Assembly (NCBI GenBank): GCA_000309865.1 | Contig: AMGN01000026.1 | Span: forward strand, 1 to 54,812 | Source of the DNA: Methanobacterium sp. Maddingley MBC34 | Lineage (GTDB): Archaea > Methanobacteriota > Methanobacteria > Methanobacteriales > Methanobacteriaceae | DNA: 54,812 nt | Direction of reading: 5' to 3' | In this document: positions 19,771-28,108 of the stretch, in pieces | Numbering within the stretch: the stretch's first letter is position 1 | Layout: each line of letters begins with the position of its first letter | Made by a program: the position numbers and the translations under genes | Notes under the pieces: generated by a model | The model's database searches: none | The model's input: the letters and a program-made list of their open reading frames with translations, nothing else | What the model was told of the DNA's origin: nothing

Positions 19771-20562
19771 ATGGATCTTTTCATTAAAGAATCAGGCCAG
19801 GAAAACCCTGAAACCATAATTTTCCTCCATGGTGGAGGTTTGGCTGGCTGGATATGGGATGAACAGGTAAAAACCTTCCAGGATTACCATTGCCTAATTC
19901 CAGACCTCCCCGAACACGGGCAGAGTGCAGAAACAAAACCATTCACCATTGCCAGTGCTGCTGAGATGGTAGTTGATCTCATCCAAACCCGAACGCGTAA
20001 TGGAAAAGCCCATCTGGTGGGTTTGTCCCTGGGTGCACAGATCATCGTCCAGATACTGGCCACTCATCCCGAGGTAGTTGATCACGCACTCATCAATGGA
20101 ACCTTGATTCATGGCATTCCCCACCAAGATGTACTTTTAAAACTTTTGAACTATACTTTTAAAGTTTATGAGCCGGTGAAAGACACGGATTTCTTTATAA
20201 AAGCCAACATGCGGACTTATAATATTTCTAAAAGTTATTTCCACAAGTTCAAGGAATCCACATTACAAATTAAAGCGGATTCATTGGATAGAATACTACA
20301 CGAGAACCTGTTTTTTAAATTACCGTCTGGTCTGGAGAAAGCAAATGTCCCGGTTCTGGTTATGATGGGAGAAAAAGATTACAAAGTAATCAAGGAATCT
20401 GCCCGGGATTTAGTTAAGGTTCTTCCCAATTCTTCTGCTTATATTGTCCCTGGGTTGGGTCATGTTTGGAACATGGAATCACCCGAACTATTTAATCGGG
20501 TTTTACGTTCTTGGATTACTGGGAAACCTCTTCCAAATACTCTATGGGGTTTAAAATTTTGA
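19771..20562 (+). CDS. Alpha/beta hydrolase
   Basis: A 263-residue alpha/beta hydrolase. The oxyanion-hole motif is FLHGGGLAGWIWDEQ (about 18-32), the nucleophile elbow is GLSLGAQI (Ser near residue 88), an acidic residue lies in VLVMMGEKDYKVI, and the catalytic His is in VPGLGHVWNMESPE (about 233). The fold is closest to esterases and hydrolases of the MhpC type; the substrate is unknown. It follows the ABC-2 permease by 89 bases on the same strand and may be part of the TrmB-controlled unit. Confidence 0.88.
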   Translation: MDLFIKESGQENPETIIFLHGGGLAGWIWDEQVKTFQDYHCLIPDLPEHGQSAETKPFTIASAAEMVVDLIQTRTRNGKAHLVGLSLGAQIIVQILATHPEVVDHALINGTLIHGIPHQDVLLKLLNYTFKVYEPVKDTDFFIKANMRTYNISKSYFHKFKESTLQIKADSLDRILHENLFFKLPSGLEKANVPVLVMMGEKDYKVIKESARDLVKVLPNSSAYIVPGLGHVWNMESPELFNRVLRSWITGKPLPNTLWGLKF

Positions 20563-20644
20563 TTTTTTAAAATTTTTAATTAGGGTATTGATCAACTCTT
20601 CAAGCTATGCCCTATTTAATATCTGGGCAATGAATTTATCCTGC

Positions 20645-20890
20645 CTAGAATGAATAGGGACGTCGTGTGTCGTTTTTGTTAACCATAAGGTAATATCCGC
20701 TGTTTATGACATATTTCATAAACATGGGTAACAGGAAATCCTTAATACCTTTAGACTCATTTTCAGAAATAAAATTATCCACCAATCCTTTAAATTCTTC
20801 TTTGGTGGCGTTGGTGAAGAAAAATGCATCAGTAATTTCACGGTCCGGTTCTGGTTCTATAGTATAACACTTTATTTCTTTAATTTCCAT
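20645..20890 (-). CDS. Small hypothetical protein of 81 residues
   Basis: An 81-residue soluble protein, MEIKEIKCYTIEPEPDREI at the start, acidic in the middle (KEEFKGLVDNFISENESK) and basic at the end. It has no signal peptide, no membrane helix and no motif I recognise. A very strong AGAGGAGGAAA ribosome binding site before the ATG supports translation. It is convergent with the alpha/beta hydrolase and transcribed alone. Confidence 0.65.
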   Translation of the reverse strand: MEIKEIKCYTIEPEPDREITDAFFFTNATKEEFKGLVDNFISENESKGIKDFLLPMFMKYVINSGYYLMVNKNDTRRPYSF

Positions 20891-21203
20891 TTTATTTCCT
20901 CCTCTAATGGCTTAATTGGTAGTATATGGGATTGAATACATCTGCATTGTTTATAAAATTATCCATTAACTGTATGTATTAAAAAGGAGCCTAGCAACTG
21001 AGATGGTAAGAGATAGAGGTTAAAAACACCTTTGGAACTTGTTAAAAAAGTTTTTAGAACATTTATGGCTAAAAACATTATTCGGGAGTGATTAAATCCT
21101 TAAACTCTCACCGGGGTTTATAACTGTTGATTATTTGGTTTGGATATTATTCTGGGTGCGCACTCTCCCTGAACCACAAACTATTTATATAATAAACTTC
21201 TTA

Positions 21204-21327
21204 ATATCGATTAGTCGATATCGATAAATTGATATTGAATTTAACTAAAAGCTATTAGATTTATTTAAATCAGATATGGCTTGTTTACTGATATCAATTT
21301 AACGATATTATATCGATCGCACGATTA
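21204..21327 (+). promoter_or_regulatory. PadR operator cluster: ATATC-N8-GATAT palindromes
   Basis: ATATC-N8-GATAT occurs at 21204-21221, 21218-21235 (overlapping the first by four bases) and 21291-21308. An imperfect fourth copy, ATATC-N8-GATTA, starts at 21310. The cluster ends about 40 bases before the PadR start codon. Sites in two closely spaced groups about 87 bases apart suggest co-operative binding and autoregulation by the PadR protein. Confidence 0.75.
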
Positions 21328-21369
21328 GAATAAATTCATAGAAAATGTAAATGGAGGTTATGATTTAAC

Positions 21370-21882
21370 ATGTGGGATGCATTTAAAAATCTTCACAATG
21401 AATTTCATGAAAAAATGGAGCAAATGCAACGATTAGGGGGTTTAAGGGTGTTAATACTCCATGTTCTGGATGAAAATGGTCCTGGAAATGGTGTGGAAAT
21501 TATGGATGCTATCCAAACCCACCATGAATCCTGTAACATGTCCCAACGTGGCCACAGATCCCACTCCCGACCTTCACCCGGTTCTGTATATCCCATGCTC
21601 AAAAAAATGGTTAATGAAGGTCTCCTCATAAAACACGATGATGGAAGATATGAATTAACTGAAAAAGGAAATAAAATCCTCAATAGAATTTACGGGCGTT
21701 TTAAACCACAGGAAAAAATGGACCGTGGAGAATATTCCATAACCAAAGCATTAACCGAAATTGAAGGATATGTTTCTTATCTGGAAGATATTAAAGAAGA
21801 GAAACTGGTTCCCCATGGGGAATTAATAGGAGAATTGGGTGAAAGGCTGAAATCCATCAGGGAATCTCTCCAGAAAGAATAA
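21370..21882 (+). CDS. PadR-family transcriptional regulator with His/Cys-rich insertion
   Basis: A 170-residue PadR regulator: LRVLILHVLDENGPGNGVEIMDAI, then RPSPGSVYPMLKKMVNEGLL (recognition helix region), then DGRYELTEKGNKIL (wing) and a C-terminal helical dimer domain. Between helix 2 and the SPGSVYP motif it carries a loop rich in His and Cys (THHESCNMSQRGHRSHS), longer than usual, which could bind a metal ion. It heads a cassette with the ABC ATPase and permease at 22141-24346 and is preceded by the ATATC-N8-GATAT operators, so autoregulation and control of the exporter are likely. The ribosome binding site is GGAGGT. Confidence 0.9.
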   Translation: MWDAFKNLHNEFHEKMEQMQRLGGLRVLILHVLDENGPGNGVEIMDAIQTHHESCNMSQRGHRSHSRPSPGSVYPMLKKMVNEGLLIKHDDGRYELTEKGNKILNRIYGRFKPQEKMDRGEYSITKALTEIEGYVSYLEDIKEEKLVPHGELIGELGERLKSIRESLQKE

Positions 21883-22140
21883 TTCAATCAAATGACCTGT
21901 TTAATTTAATAATTGGCCGATGATGATTATGCATTTCTATCTAGGTTAGCGAAAGCTCTGGAAATCATTCACTAGGAATTTAATATCTAATTAAACAACA
22001 ACGGATTAATTATTGAGGTTAATAAATCAATAAAAGCTAAAATATGTTAATTAAAAGGTAATAAGTTTAATAATGGGCTAATAATTCCAATTAAAGGATA
22101 ATTAACCTACTAAATGGTAAAAAACTAATTGGAGGGAAAA

Positions 22141-23157
22141 ATGACTGAACACGCTATAGAACTTAATAACCTTACTAAAAAGTTCGGTGATTTCACAGCA
22201 GTGGATGGCCTGTCACTGACAGTGGAGGAAGGGGAAATATTTGGATTTTTAGGCCCCAACGGTGCAGGTAAAAGTACCACTATTCGAATGCTGTGCACCC
22301 TCACCCAGCCAACATCAGGATCAGCCAGGGTTGCCGGATTTGATTTAACTAAAGAATCAGACCAGGTTCGCCAGAATATTGGTCTGGTGGCTGAAAAGAT
22401 GATCATGTACGACCGCCTAACTGCAGCTGAAAACCTAAGGTTCTTCGGAAAACTTTATTCCATGCCCAAACAGAAGCTTGAAGAACGAATCGACGAATTA
22501 CTGGAACTGGTGGACATGCAGGAATGGAAGAACACCCAGATCAGCAAGTTTTCAACCGGTATGAAGCAGAGGATCAACGTAATAAGGGCACTTCTACCTG
22601 AACCAGAGATACTGTTCATGGATGAACCCACACTGGGCTTGGACCCCCAGACCACCTTTTCCATAAGGGATATAACCCGGGAAATCAACAAAAACGGGAT
22701 GACCATTATATTAACCACCCATGCCATGACCGAGGCAGAAGCACTCAGTGATCGGGTTGCCATAATTGATCACGGTAAAATTGCAGCTTTAGACACGCCA
22801 CAAAACCTTAAAAACATGATATCCCATGGGGATATCACGATCTTTGGTATTAAGATTGACAACCTGACCCGGGAACGCATTGAAAAAATCAGATCCCTGG
22901 AAATGGTCACTGCAGTGGCACAGCAGGATGATTATAGTTTAAAGGTAAGTGCTCAGGGAGAAGATGCCCTGAACCAGATCATTGACACCATAAGGGGTGA
23001 AAGTGGAGATATAGCCTCCCTTACCAACAGCAATGAATCCACACTGGAAGATGTGTTCCTGGCAGTGACCGGTAAACACATGCGTGATCAGGCCACTGAA
23101 AAACCAGTTAACACCCATCATGGTCACAGACCAGCACCCAAAACGAGGGGAAGGTGA
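22141..23157 (+). CDS. ABC transporter ATP-binding protein (DrrA/CcmA-like exporter)
   Basis: A 338-residue ABC ATPase: Walker A GPNGAGKST (38-46), signature FSTGMKQR (about 140), Walker B ILFMDEPTLGLD (about 160) and the switch His in ILTTHAMTEAEAL. The C-terminal 100 residues form the extra domain of drug/antibiotic exporters such as DrrA. It ends with a His-rich tail (NTHHGHRPAPKTRGR). The true start is ATG 22141 with a GGAGGG ribosome binding site; the TTG four codons earlier lies inside that site. It pairs with the permease starting five bases downstream; the substrate is unknown but an efflux role is likely under PadR control. Confidence 0.94.
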   Translation: MTEHAIELNNLTKKFGDFTAVDGLSLTVEEGEIFGFLGPNGAGKSTTIRMLCTLTQPTSGSARVAGFDLTKESDQVRQNIGLVAEKMIMYDRLTAAENLRFFGKLYSMPKQKLEERIDELLELVDMQEWKNTQISKFSTGMKQRINVIRALLPEPEILFMDEPTLGLDPQTTFSIRDITREINKNGMTIILTTHAMTEAEALSDRVAIIDHGKIAALDTPQNLKNMISHGDITIFGIKIDNLTRERIEKIRSLEMVTAVAQQDDYSLKVSAQGEDALNQIIDTIRGESGDIASLTNSNESTLEDVFLAVTGKHMRDQATEKPVNTHHGHRPAPKTRGR

Positions 23158-23161
23158 TATT

Positions 23162-24346
23162 ATGGATATTATTAAAATTCTAACGGATAGTTACCATGTA
23201 ATGGCTAAGGACATGCTGGAACTTAAACGCAACCGAATGTCACTGGCAGCCCTGTTTATGATGCCATTACTCTTCTTGGTCATGTTTGGATTCATTTTTC
23301 CCAGTGGTAGCACCCAGCAGAACATGCCCATGGGGCTGGTTAACCTGGACCAGGGCCAGGGAAGCAATGAATTTGTAGCACAGATGGAGACCATTAATAA
23401 AAATACCAGCTATATGAAGTTTCAAAATTATTCCAGTGTAGATGATGCTAAAACTGCAATTAACAAAGGAAAACTGTATGGAGTGTTCATCATACCTCCG
23501 GGGTTCTCTGAAAATTTAACCAATGGACAATCAGCTGATTTCACAGTATACATTGATAACAGCAACCCTCAGATTTCCATGCAAATCCAGCAGGTACTAT
23601 CCAGCACAGTAAGTGGAATGAACAATATGAAGGCCGAGGCTAATGTAGTGGGTCTTGGTAAGGCAACAAATCAGTCAGTTAATCCACAGGCTATGATCTT
23701 CCCCTACATACCCAATATTCAGACCACAATACCGGGCCAAACAAATTACTTTAACTTCCTGGCACCGGGCCTTATGATCATGATCGTGATGATGAGTGTT
23801 ATGACCGGTATTCCAGAGGCCATCTCCAAAGAGAAGGAAATGGGTACATTTGATGGAATGTTATCGGCACCAATCAGCCAGCTCTCGGTTATTATTGGTA
23901 AAACTGCAGCACTGTGTACCAGAGGTTTAATCCAGTGTATAATAATTCTGGCCATTGCCATAGTTCTGTTTGGAGTTACCATCCAGGGAAGCATCCTGCT
24001 GGCATTCTTCATGCTCCTCCTGGGTATATTCAGCTTCATAGGAATAGGAATAATGGCAATATCCATGTCCGGAGATCAGGCTTCAAGTACCATGATTGTG
24101 AACCTGCTAATGTTCCCTATGATGTTCCTGGGAGGGATTTTTTATCCAATTCAACAGATGCCCTGGTTCATGCAGGCTATTTCACAGGTAATCCCCCTGA
24201 CTTATGCCGCTGATGCAATGCGTAAAATAATGCTATTAAATGCAGGTGTGGGGGATGTGATGAATCAAATAATCATACTGGTAGCGTTTGGAGTGGTTAC
24301 CATGGCCATTGCAGTGCCACTTTTCAGGAAATCAATGACCAGATAA
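23162..24346 (+). CDS. ABC-2 type transporter permease (partner of the 22141 ATPase)
   Basis: A 394-residue ABC-2 permease with one N-terminal helix (LAALFMMPLLFLVMFGFIF, about 31-49), a large outer domain, and about five C-terminal helices ending with FPMMFLGGIFYPIQQMP and VIPLTYAADAMRKIM, the family signature. The start ATG 23162 follows the ATPase stop by four bases, with GGTGAT overlapping that stop, so the two genes are translationally linked. Together they form one exporter. It is followed by a hairpin at 24476 that may end the transcript. Confidence 0.93.
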   Translation: MDIIKILTDSYHVMAKDMLELKRNRMSLAALFMMPLLFLVMFGFIFPSGSTQQNMPMGLVNLDQGQGSNEFVAQMETINKNTSYMKFQNYSSVDDAKTAINKGKLYGVFIIPPGFSENLTNGQSADFTVYIDNSNPQISMQIQQVLSSTVSGMNNMKAEANVVGLGKATNQSVNPQAMIFPYIPNIQTTIPGQTNYFNFLAPGLMIMIVMMSVMTGIPEAISKEKEMGTFDGMLSAPISQLSVIIGKTAALCTRGLIQCIIILAIAIVLFGVTIQGSILLAFFMLLLGIFSFIGIGIMAISMSGDQASSTMIVNLLMFPMMFLGGIFYPIQQMPWFMQAISQVIPLTYAADAMRKIMLLNAGVGDVMNQIIILVAFGVVTMAIAVPLFRKSMTR

Positions 24347-24475
24347 ACGATAACCAGATAATGAAACCAATGGTTGTGACAAATAATGAACATGAAATGG
24401 GGTGAAATGGACTAATAAGGAAGAATTGGCTACTAATGGTAATGAATGGGCCAATAGAAAATATGTGCAGTTTAA

Positions 24476-24494
24476 AAGCGGATTAATTCCGCTT
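24476..24494 (+). terminator. Hairpin downstream of the PadR-controlled ABC exporter
   Basis: AAGCGGA-TTAAT-TCCGCTT, a perfect 7-base-pair stem with a five-base loop, about 130 bases after the permease stop. Only short T stretches follow, so a terminator role is plausible rather than sure. Confidence 0.4.
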
Positions 24495-24618
24495 ACTGTA
24501 TTAATTTTCACTTCCACAATAATACCATGAATATTAAATAAATGCATCGAAATTGTTGGGCCTGTTGGCTTTTTAAAAACTCCAATGGCTTCAAAAAATT
24601 TAAAGAGGTGAAAGTATC

Positions 24619-25068
24619 ATGAAATGTGAGAATGTAATCAGAAATGTTATTGAAACTGAGTGTGAGGATTATTATCTGGGTATGGTAGATTTATCCCGGG
24701 TTGAAAATTCCATAATTGAAAAATACGGGTCGTTAATTGATGAATACCCACGAGCAATCTCCATAGGAATAACTTTACCCTATATGATTCCGGATGAATT
24801 GTCAAGGACTAAAAAACAGCCTTATGATGTGACAAATTGTCAACTAAAATCCATCACGTCACATTTAAGCCGGTTAATTGAACAGGAAGGATACCAGGCA
24901 CTGGCCATGCCCAAAGCCAGGAAAATGAATGATGCCTCCGATATATCCTTCCATGAAGTGGTGGCACATCTGGCAGATCTGGGGGAAATAGAAAAAAATC
25001 TACTGGTGACTCCAGAAGTAGGATCAAAGGTTAATTGGGGGACCATACTCACCAATGCTCCCATTTAA
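24619..25068 (+). CDS. QueG-like N-terminal domain protein lacking the Fe-S domain
   Basis: A 149-residue protein that aligns with the first 160 or so residues of the QueG-like protein at 7388: YPRAISIGITLPY against YPRAISLGIRI, EVVAHLADLGEIEKNLLVTPEVGSKVNWGTILTNAP against LAAHLAGHGWIGKSCLLVTPKAGPRVRWITILTDAP (shown in parts). It stops exactly where the ferredoxin-like clusters would begin and the downstream 60 bases contain no remnant of them. The GWIGK segment is changed to GEIEK. A GAGGTGA ribosome binding site precedes the ATG. It may be a decaying copy, or a stand-alone domain with a new role. Confidence 0.7.
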   Translation: MKCENVIRNVIETECEDYYLGMVDLSRVENSIIEKYGSLIDEYPRAISIGITLPYMIPDELSRTKKQPYDVTNCQLKSITSHLSRLIEQEGYQALAMPKARKMNDASDISFHEVVAHLADLGEIEKNLLVTPEVGSKVNWGTILTNAPI

Positions 25069-25138
25069 AATTATTTAAAATTTAGATTTATTTAATAAAA
25101 TCTATGAAATTGAGCTGTTTTAAAAGGGGATGATAAAA

Positions 25139-25705
25139 ATGCTAAATGGATTCAGGTTTAAAATGTTAAATCGAGAGGCTTCTTCACCAAAAAATAAATC
25201 TTTAGAAATCATAGAACATCTTAATCTTCATAATGGGATGGTAGTGGGGGATATTGGGTCTGGTGGAGGGTATTTCATCCATGAATTTTCCAGAAAAGTG
25301 GGAAGGGAAGGTCACCTTTATGCCATTGATACCAATGAAAACGCTCTTGATTTTATAAAGACTCATCTTCCAACGAACATTCAGAATGTGGAAACATTAC
25401 TGGTTAATCCAAATGGGATAAATTTACCTGAAAAGAGTGTGGATCTATTTTTTTTGAGAAATGTGTTCCATCATATCCCCAATCAGACTGAATATTTTAA
25501 AGGTATTGGAAAATTTCTAAAAGATGATGGAAAAATAGCCATTATTGATTATAACAAAAGAAAACTCAGTTTCACAGGTCTTTTTGGACATTACACTCCT
25601 GAAATTGTTCTTTTAGATGTTATGAAACAAGCGGGGTTCTCCCTTCTGGAAAAATATGATTTTTTACCGGACCAGTTATTCATGGTTTTTGAAAAATGGC
25701 CATGA
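25139..25705 (+). CDS. Class I SAM-dependent methyltransferase
   Basis: A 188-residue methyltransferase with motif I VGDIGSGGGYFIHEF (about 35-49), an acidic motif II in LYAIDTNENALDF and the post-motif VDLFFLRNVFHHIPN. It resembles small UbiE/ArsM-like enzymes, but the cysteines of arsenite methyltransferases are missing. The ATG at 25139 is preferred to 25130 because the GGGGATGA ribosome binding site sits six bases before it. It follows the QueG-like fragment by 70 bases on the same strand. The substrate is unknown. Confidence 0.85.
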   Translation: MLNGFRFKMLNREASSPKNKSLEIIEHLNLHNGMVVGDIGSGGGYFIHEFSRKVGREGHLYAIDTNENALDFIKTHLPTNIQNVETLLVNPNGINLPEKSVDLFFLRNVFHHIPNQTEYFKGIGKFLKDDGKIAIIDYNKRKLSFTGLFGHYTPEIVLLDVMKQAGFSLLEKYDFLPDQLFMVFEKWP

Positions 25706-25814
25706 AAATGATTATAATCAGATTTAGCTTGAAGATATTCATTATTTATGGATTAAGCATTATTTAAATGGATTTTAAGAGTTCATTGGAATTAAATGGA
25801 AAGGTGGGTTTGTC

Positions 25815-26432
25815 ATGTCTATCAAAACCTCAATCAAGGAACATTTCACTAATAACCATCTAAATATAATGAATCATTTTGAAAATGCCTTTTTTTTAAA
25901 AAGTCATTGGGATTATGTTTTCCAGGATAATTCGGAGCTTGCACTTTCAAATCAGGCCCCTTTTGAAGGTGATTCGAACTTAAAAAGAGGTCTTGGTTTC
26001 AGGAAATTTAATTGGGGAGATCTGGATGAATGTGCCTGTATGTTTAAAAACGTTTTTTCTGCTGATCCCTGGTATGATGAATGGGTATCCCTGGATCAAT
26101 CCAGAAATTATTTGAAGGAACTCATTGAAAACCCGGTTTTTGAAGGATTCGTAATGTGCGAGGACTCTAAAATCGTGGCAGCCTGTTTGGGGCACCGGAG
26201 ATCATGGTGGATGGGGAAAGAGTTCTTTGTAGATGAATTCTTTGTTGAAAATGGAAGACAGGGGAATGGTATTGGAACTAAAACAGTAGATTTCCTGGTA
26301 AACGCCCTTCGAGAAGGAGGATACACTCGCCTAACTCTTTTAACCAATAAAAACATACCTGCTGAGACTTTTTATCTTAAAAATGGGTTTTACACTAATG
26401 AAAAAAGAATGGTTATGGTTAAAGAACTTTAA
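25815..26432 (+). CDS. GNAT-family N-acetyltransferase
   Basis: A 205-residue GNAT protein. After a 55-residue N-terminal extension, the domain has FVMCEDSKIVAACLGHRR, the acetyl-CoA loop GRQGNGIGTKTVDFLV (about 150-165) and the closing IPAETFYLKNGFYTNEKR. The arrangement resembles aminoglycoside 6'-type acetyltransferases, but that is a fold similarity, not a substrate call. The ATG at 25815 has AAGGTGGG upstream. It ends a run of three same-strand genes starting at 24619. Confidence 0.85.
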   Translation: MSIKTSIKEHFTNNHLNIMNHFENAFFLKSHWDYVFQDNSELALSNQAPFEGDSNLKRGLGFRKFNWGDLDECACMFKNVFSADPWYDEWVSLDQSRNYLKELIENPVFEGFVMCEDSKIVAACLGHRRSWWMGKEFFVDEFFVENGRQGNGIGTKTVDFLVNALREGGYTRLTLLTNKNIPAETFYLKNGFYTNEKRMVMVKEL

Positions 26433-26612
26433 CTCATAAGGCAACTATGGTATAATGGGTTAATGTTCTATTTTTGATATTTTCAGCAGATTTAGGGGTA
26501 ATTAATAACTGTTTATCTGGGCATTGTCACTTTATTCGCGTCCAAAGAAAATTATTTTTTCACAATTTTTCGGTAGCATTCTTATTTAGGGGATCTCCTT
26601 AACATAACTTCA

Positions 26613-26664
26613 TATATAATATGTATCATATTATATAATAAGTTATATATAACAAGTTATATAT
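26613..26664 (+). promoter_or_regulatory. 25-bp palindrome and 14-bp-period repeat at the promoter of the second PadR gene
   Basis: A perfect 25-base palindrome with arms TATATAATATG and CATATTATATA around TAT spans 26613-26637. It is followed directly by two direct repeats of AAGTTATATAT at 26640 and 26654. The TATA box must lie within this stretch and the PadR start codon is only about 20 bases on, so a bound PadR dimer would block transcription. Autoregulation is inferred. Confidence 0.7.
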
Positions 26665-26685
26665 TATTTTCAAGTGGAGATTATC

Positions 26686-27249
26686 ATGTCACTATCATAT
26701 GCTATGCTGGGTATCTTATCTTACGGTCCCCGAACTGGATACAGCTTAAAAAAAGTCTTTGATAAATCTATATCTCAGGTATGGGTTGCCAGTTTAAGTC
26801 AAATTTACCGTGAGCTATCTATATTGGAAAAAAAAGGTTATGTTTTTTCTTCAATTCAAAAACAGGATGATAGGCCTAATAAAAGAATTTACACTATAAC
26901 TGATGTAGGGGAACTTACATTCCATGAATGGTTAAGGGATTTCCCGGATAAACTTTCTTATCCCCTCAGGGATGGTTTTATGCTCAGAATATTTTTCGGC
27001 TCGAAACTGGAGAAAGAAGAATTAATACTACAATTTGAACGATTTATATCTCAAAAAAAGGCGTATTTAAAGACTTTAGATGAACTTGAGAGTACTTTCA
27101 ATGTTTGTTGCAACGAGTTTTCATCAGAATCTCCAGAAAAGGATCAACTCTTCTGGAACTTCACAATTAAAAGGGGTAAAATGACATTAAAAACCGTAAT
27201 ACAATGGGCTGAAGAATGTGTTGAGCAATTAGGAGAATATGAGGATTAA
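26686..27249 (+). CDS. PadR-family transcriptional regulator (AphA/Vir-like, with C-terminal domain)
   Basis: A 187-residue PadR regulator of the longer subfamily: SLSYAMLGILSYGPRTGYSL (helix 1-2), SQIYRELSILEKKGYVF (recognition region), DDRPNKRIYTITDVGE (wing), then an antiparallel helical C-terminal domain of about 95 residues (LRDFPDKLSYPLRDGFMLRIFFG). ATG 26686 has GGAGAT upstream; the GTG at 26674 is within the leader. Its stop is just before the MBL-fold hydrolase gene, so the two form an operon, and the palindrome at 26613 is its likely operator. The effector is unknown. Confidence 0.9.
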   Translation: MSLSYAMLGILSYGPRTGYSLKKVFDKSISQVWVASLSQIYRELSILEKKGYVFSSIQKQDDRPNKRIYTITDVGELTFHEWLRDFPDKLSYPLRDGFMLRIFFGSKLEKEELILQFERFISQKKAYLKTLDELESTFNVCCNEFSSESPEKDQLFWNFTIKRGKMTLKTVIQWAEECVEQLGEYED

Positions 27250-27268
27250 AGAAGGGGGAAGTTTAAAA

Positions 27269-27922
27269 ATGAAAGTAAATGATGAAGTTTATGCCCTGGA
27301 GGCGACTAAAAACTGGAATTATGCTTATCTGGTTTCAGGTGAAGATAAAATATTAATTGACACTGGACGACCGGGACAGGGAAAGGGCATCATAAAAGAA
27401 TTAAAATCTATGAACATCAACCCAGAGGATATTAAACACATCCTAATCACCCACCATGATGTAGATCATGTGGGAAACCTGGCTTTCCTTCAGGAAGAAA
27501 CAGGGGCCTCGATATGGGCATCCCATGAGGACATTCCCTATATTTATGGTGATAAACACCGTCCTGGGCAAAAAAGAATAATATCCATGTTCATGAGGGT
27601 TAAAAAACCGGAGAAAATAATGGCCTATGAAGAAAATCAAACAATCTCAGGATTAAAAGTCATTCCCACTCCAGGTCATACTCCAGGTCATGTTTGCCTT
27701 CTTTATGAGGATGTTCTGTTTGTGGGAGACTTGGTTAGAACTTCCAAAGGAAAACTAGATACCATGAAATCCAGTATGAACTGGAATGAATCTGTTTTAA
27801 AGAAATCCATTGAAAAAATTGCGGGTTATGATTTTAAATGGATATGCACTGCTCATGGTGAGCCAGTCAGATTTGATAATGCGCCTGAAGAGTTATCAAA
27901 AATTGCGAAGATGATGAAATAA
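27269..27922 (+). CDS. MBL-fold metallo-hydrolase
   Basis: A 217-residue metallo-beta-lactamase-fold protein with the metal ligands THHDVDHVGN (HxHxDH-type, here HHDVDH, about 67-75), PTPGHTPGHVCLL (about 141-153), VGDLVRTSKGKL (Asp about 163) and CTAHGEPV (about 203). It probably binds two metal ions. Substrate is unknown; glyoxalase II-like and lactonase-like activities occur in the group. ATG 27269 has a GGGGGAAG ribosome binding site and lies 19 bases after the PadR stop, so it is in the PadR operon. Confidence 0.9.
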   Translation: MKVNDEVYALEATKNWNYAYLVSGEDKILIDTGRPGQGKGIIKELKSMNINPEDIKHILITHHDVDHVGNLAFLQEETGASIWASHEDIPYIYGDKHRPGQKRIISMFMRVKKPEKIMAYEENQTISGLKVIPTPGHTPGHVCLLYEDVLFVGDLVRTSKGKLDTMKSSMNWNESVLKKSIEKIAGYDFKWICTAHGEPVRFDNAPEELSKIAKMMK

Positions 27923-27970
27923 TGGATATGCCTTCTTTTTAATACAGTTCAAATTAATTGAAACTCCACC

Positions 27971-28013
27971 TATGTTGCATAAACAATTGTTGCATAGGCA
28001 ACATATTTATATA
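27971..28013 (+). promoter_or_regulatory. TGTTGC-N4-GCAACA operator next to the MarR promoter
   Basis: TATGTTGCATAAACAA (27971-27986) is followed by TGTTGC-ATAG-GCAACA (27988-28003), an inverted repeat with six-base arms, and then a TATA box ATTTATATAT (28004-28013). The first TATGTTGC half pairs with the final GCAACATA as a wider inverted repeat. A MarR dimer bound here would cover the TATA/BRE region. This fits an autorepressed MarR-MFS operon. Confidence 0.7.
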
Positions 28014-28108
28014 TTAGTACTGGTAACTGTTAATTACACATTGGATTGTTAAAATTTGCATTGAATAATTCTAAATATTATTTAAAATTGCTTTTTCTGG
28101 TGTCAATT

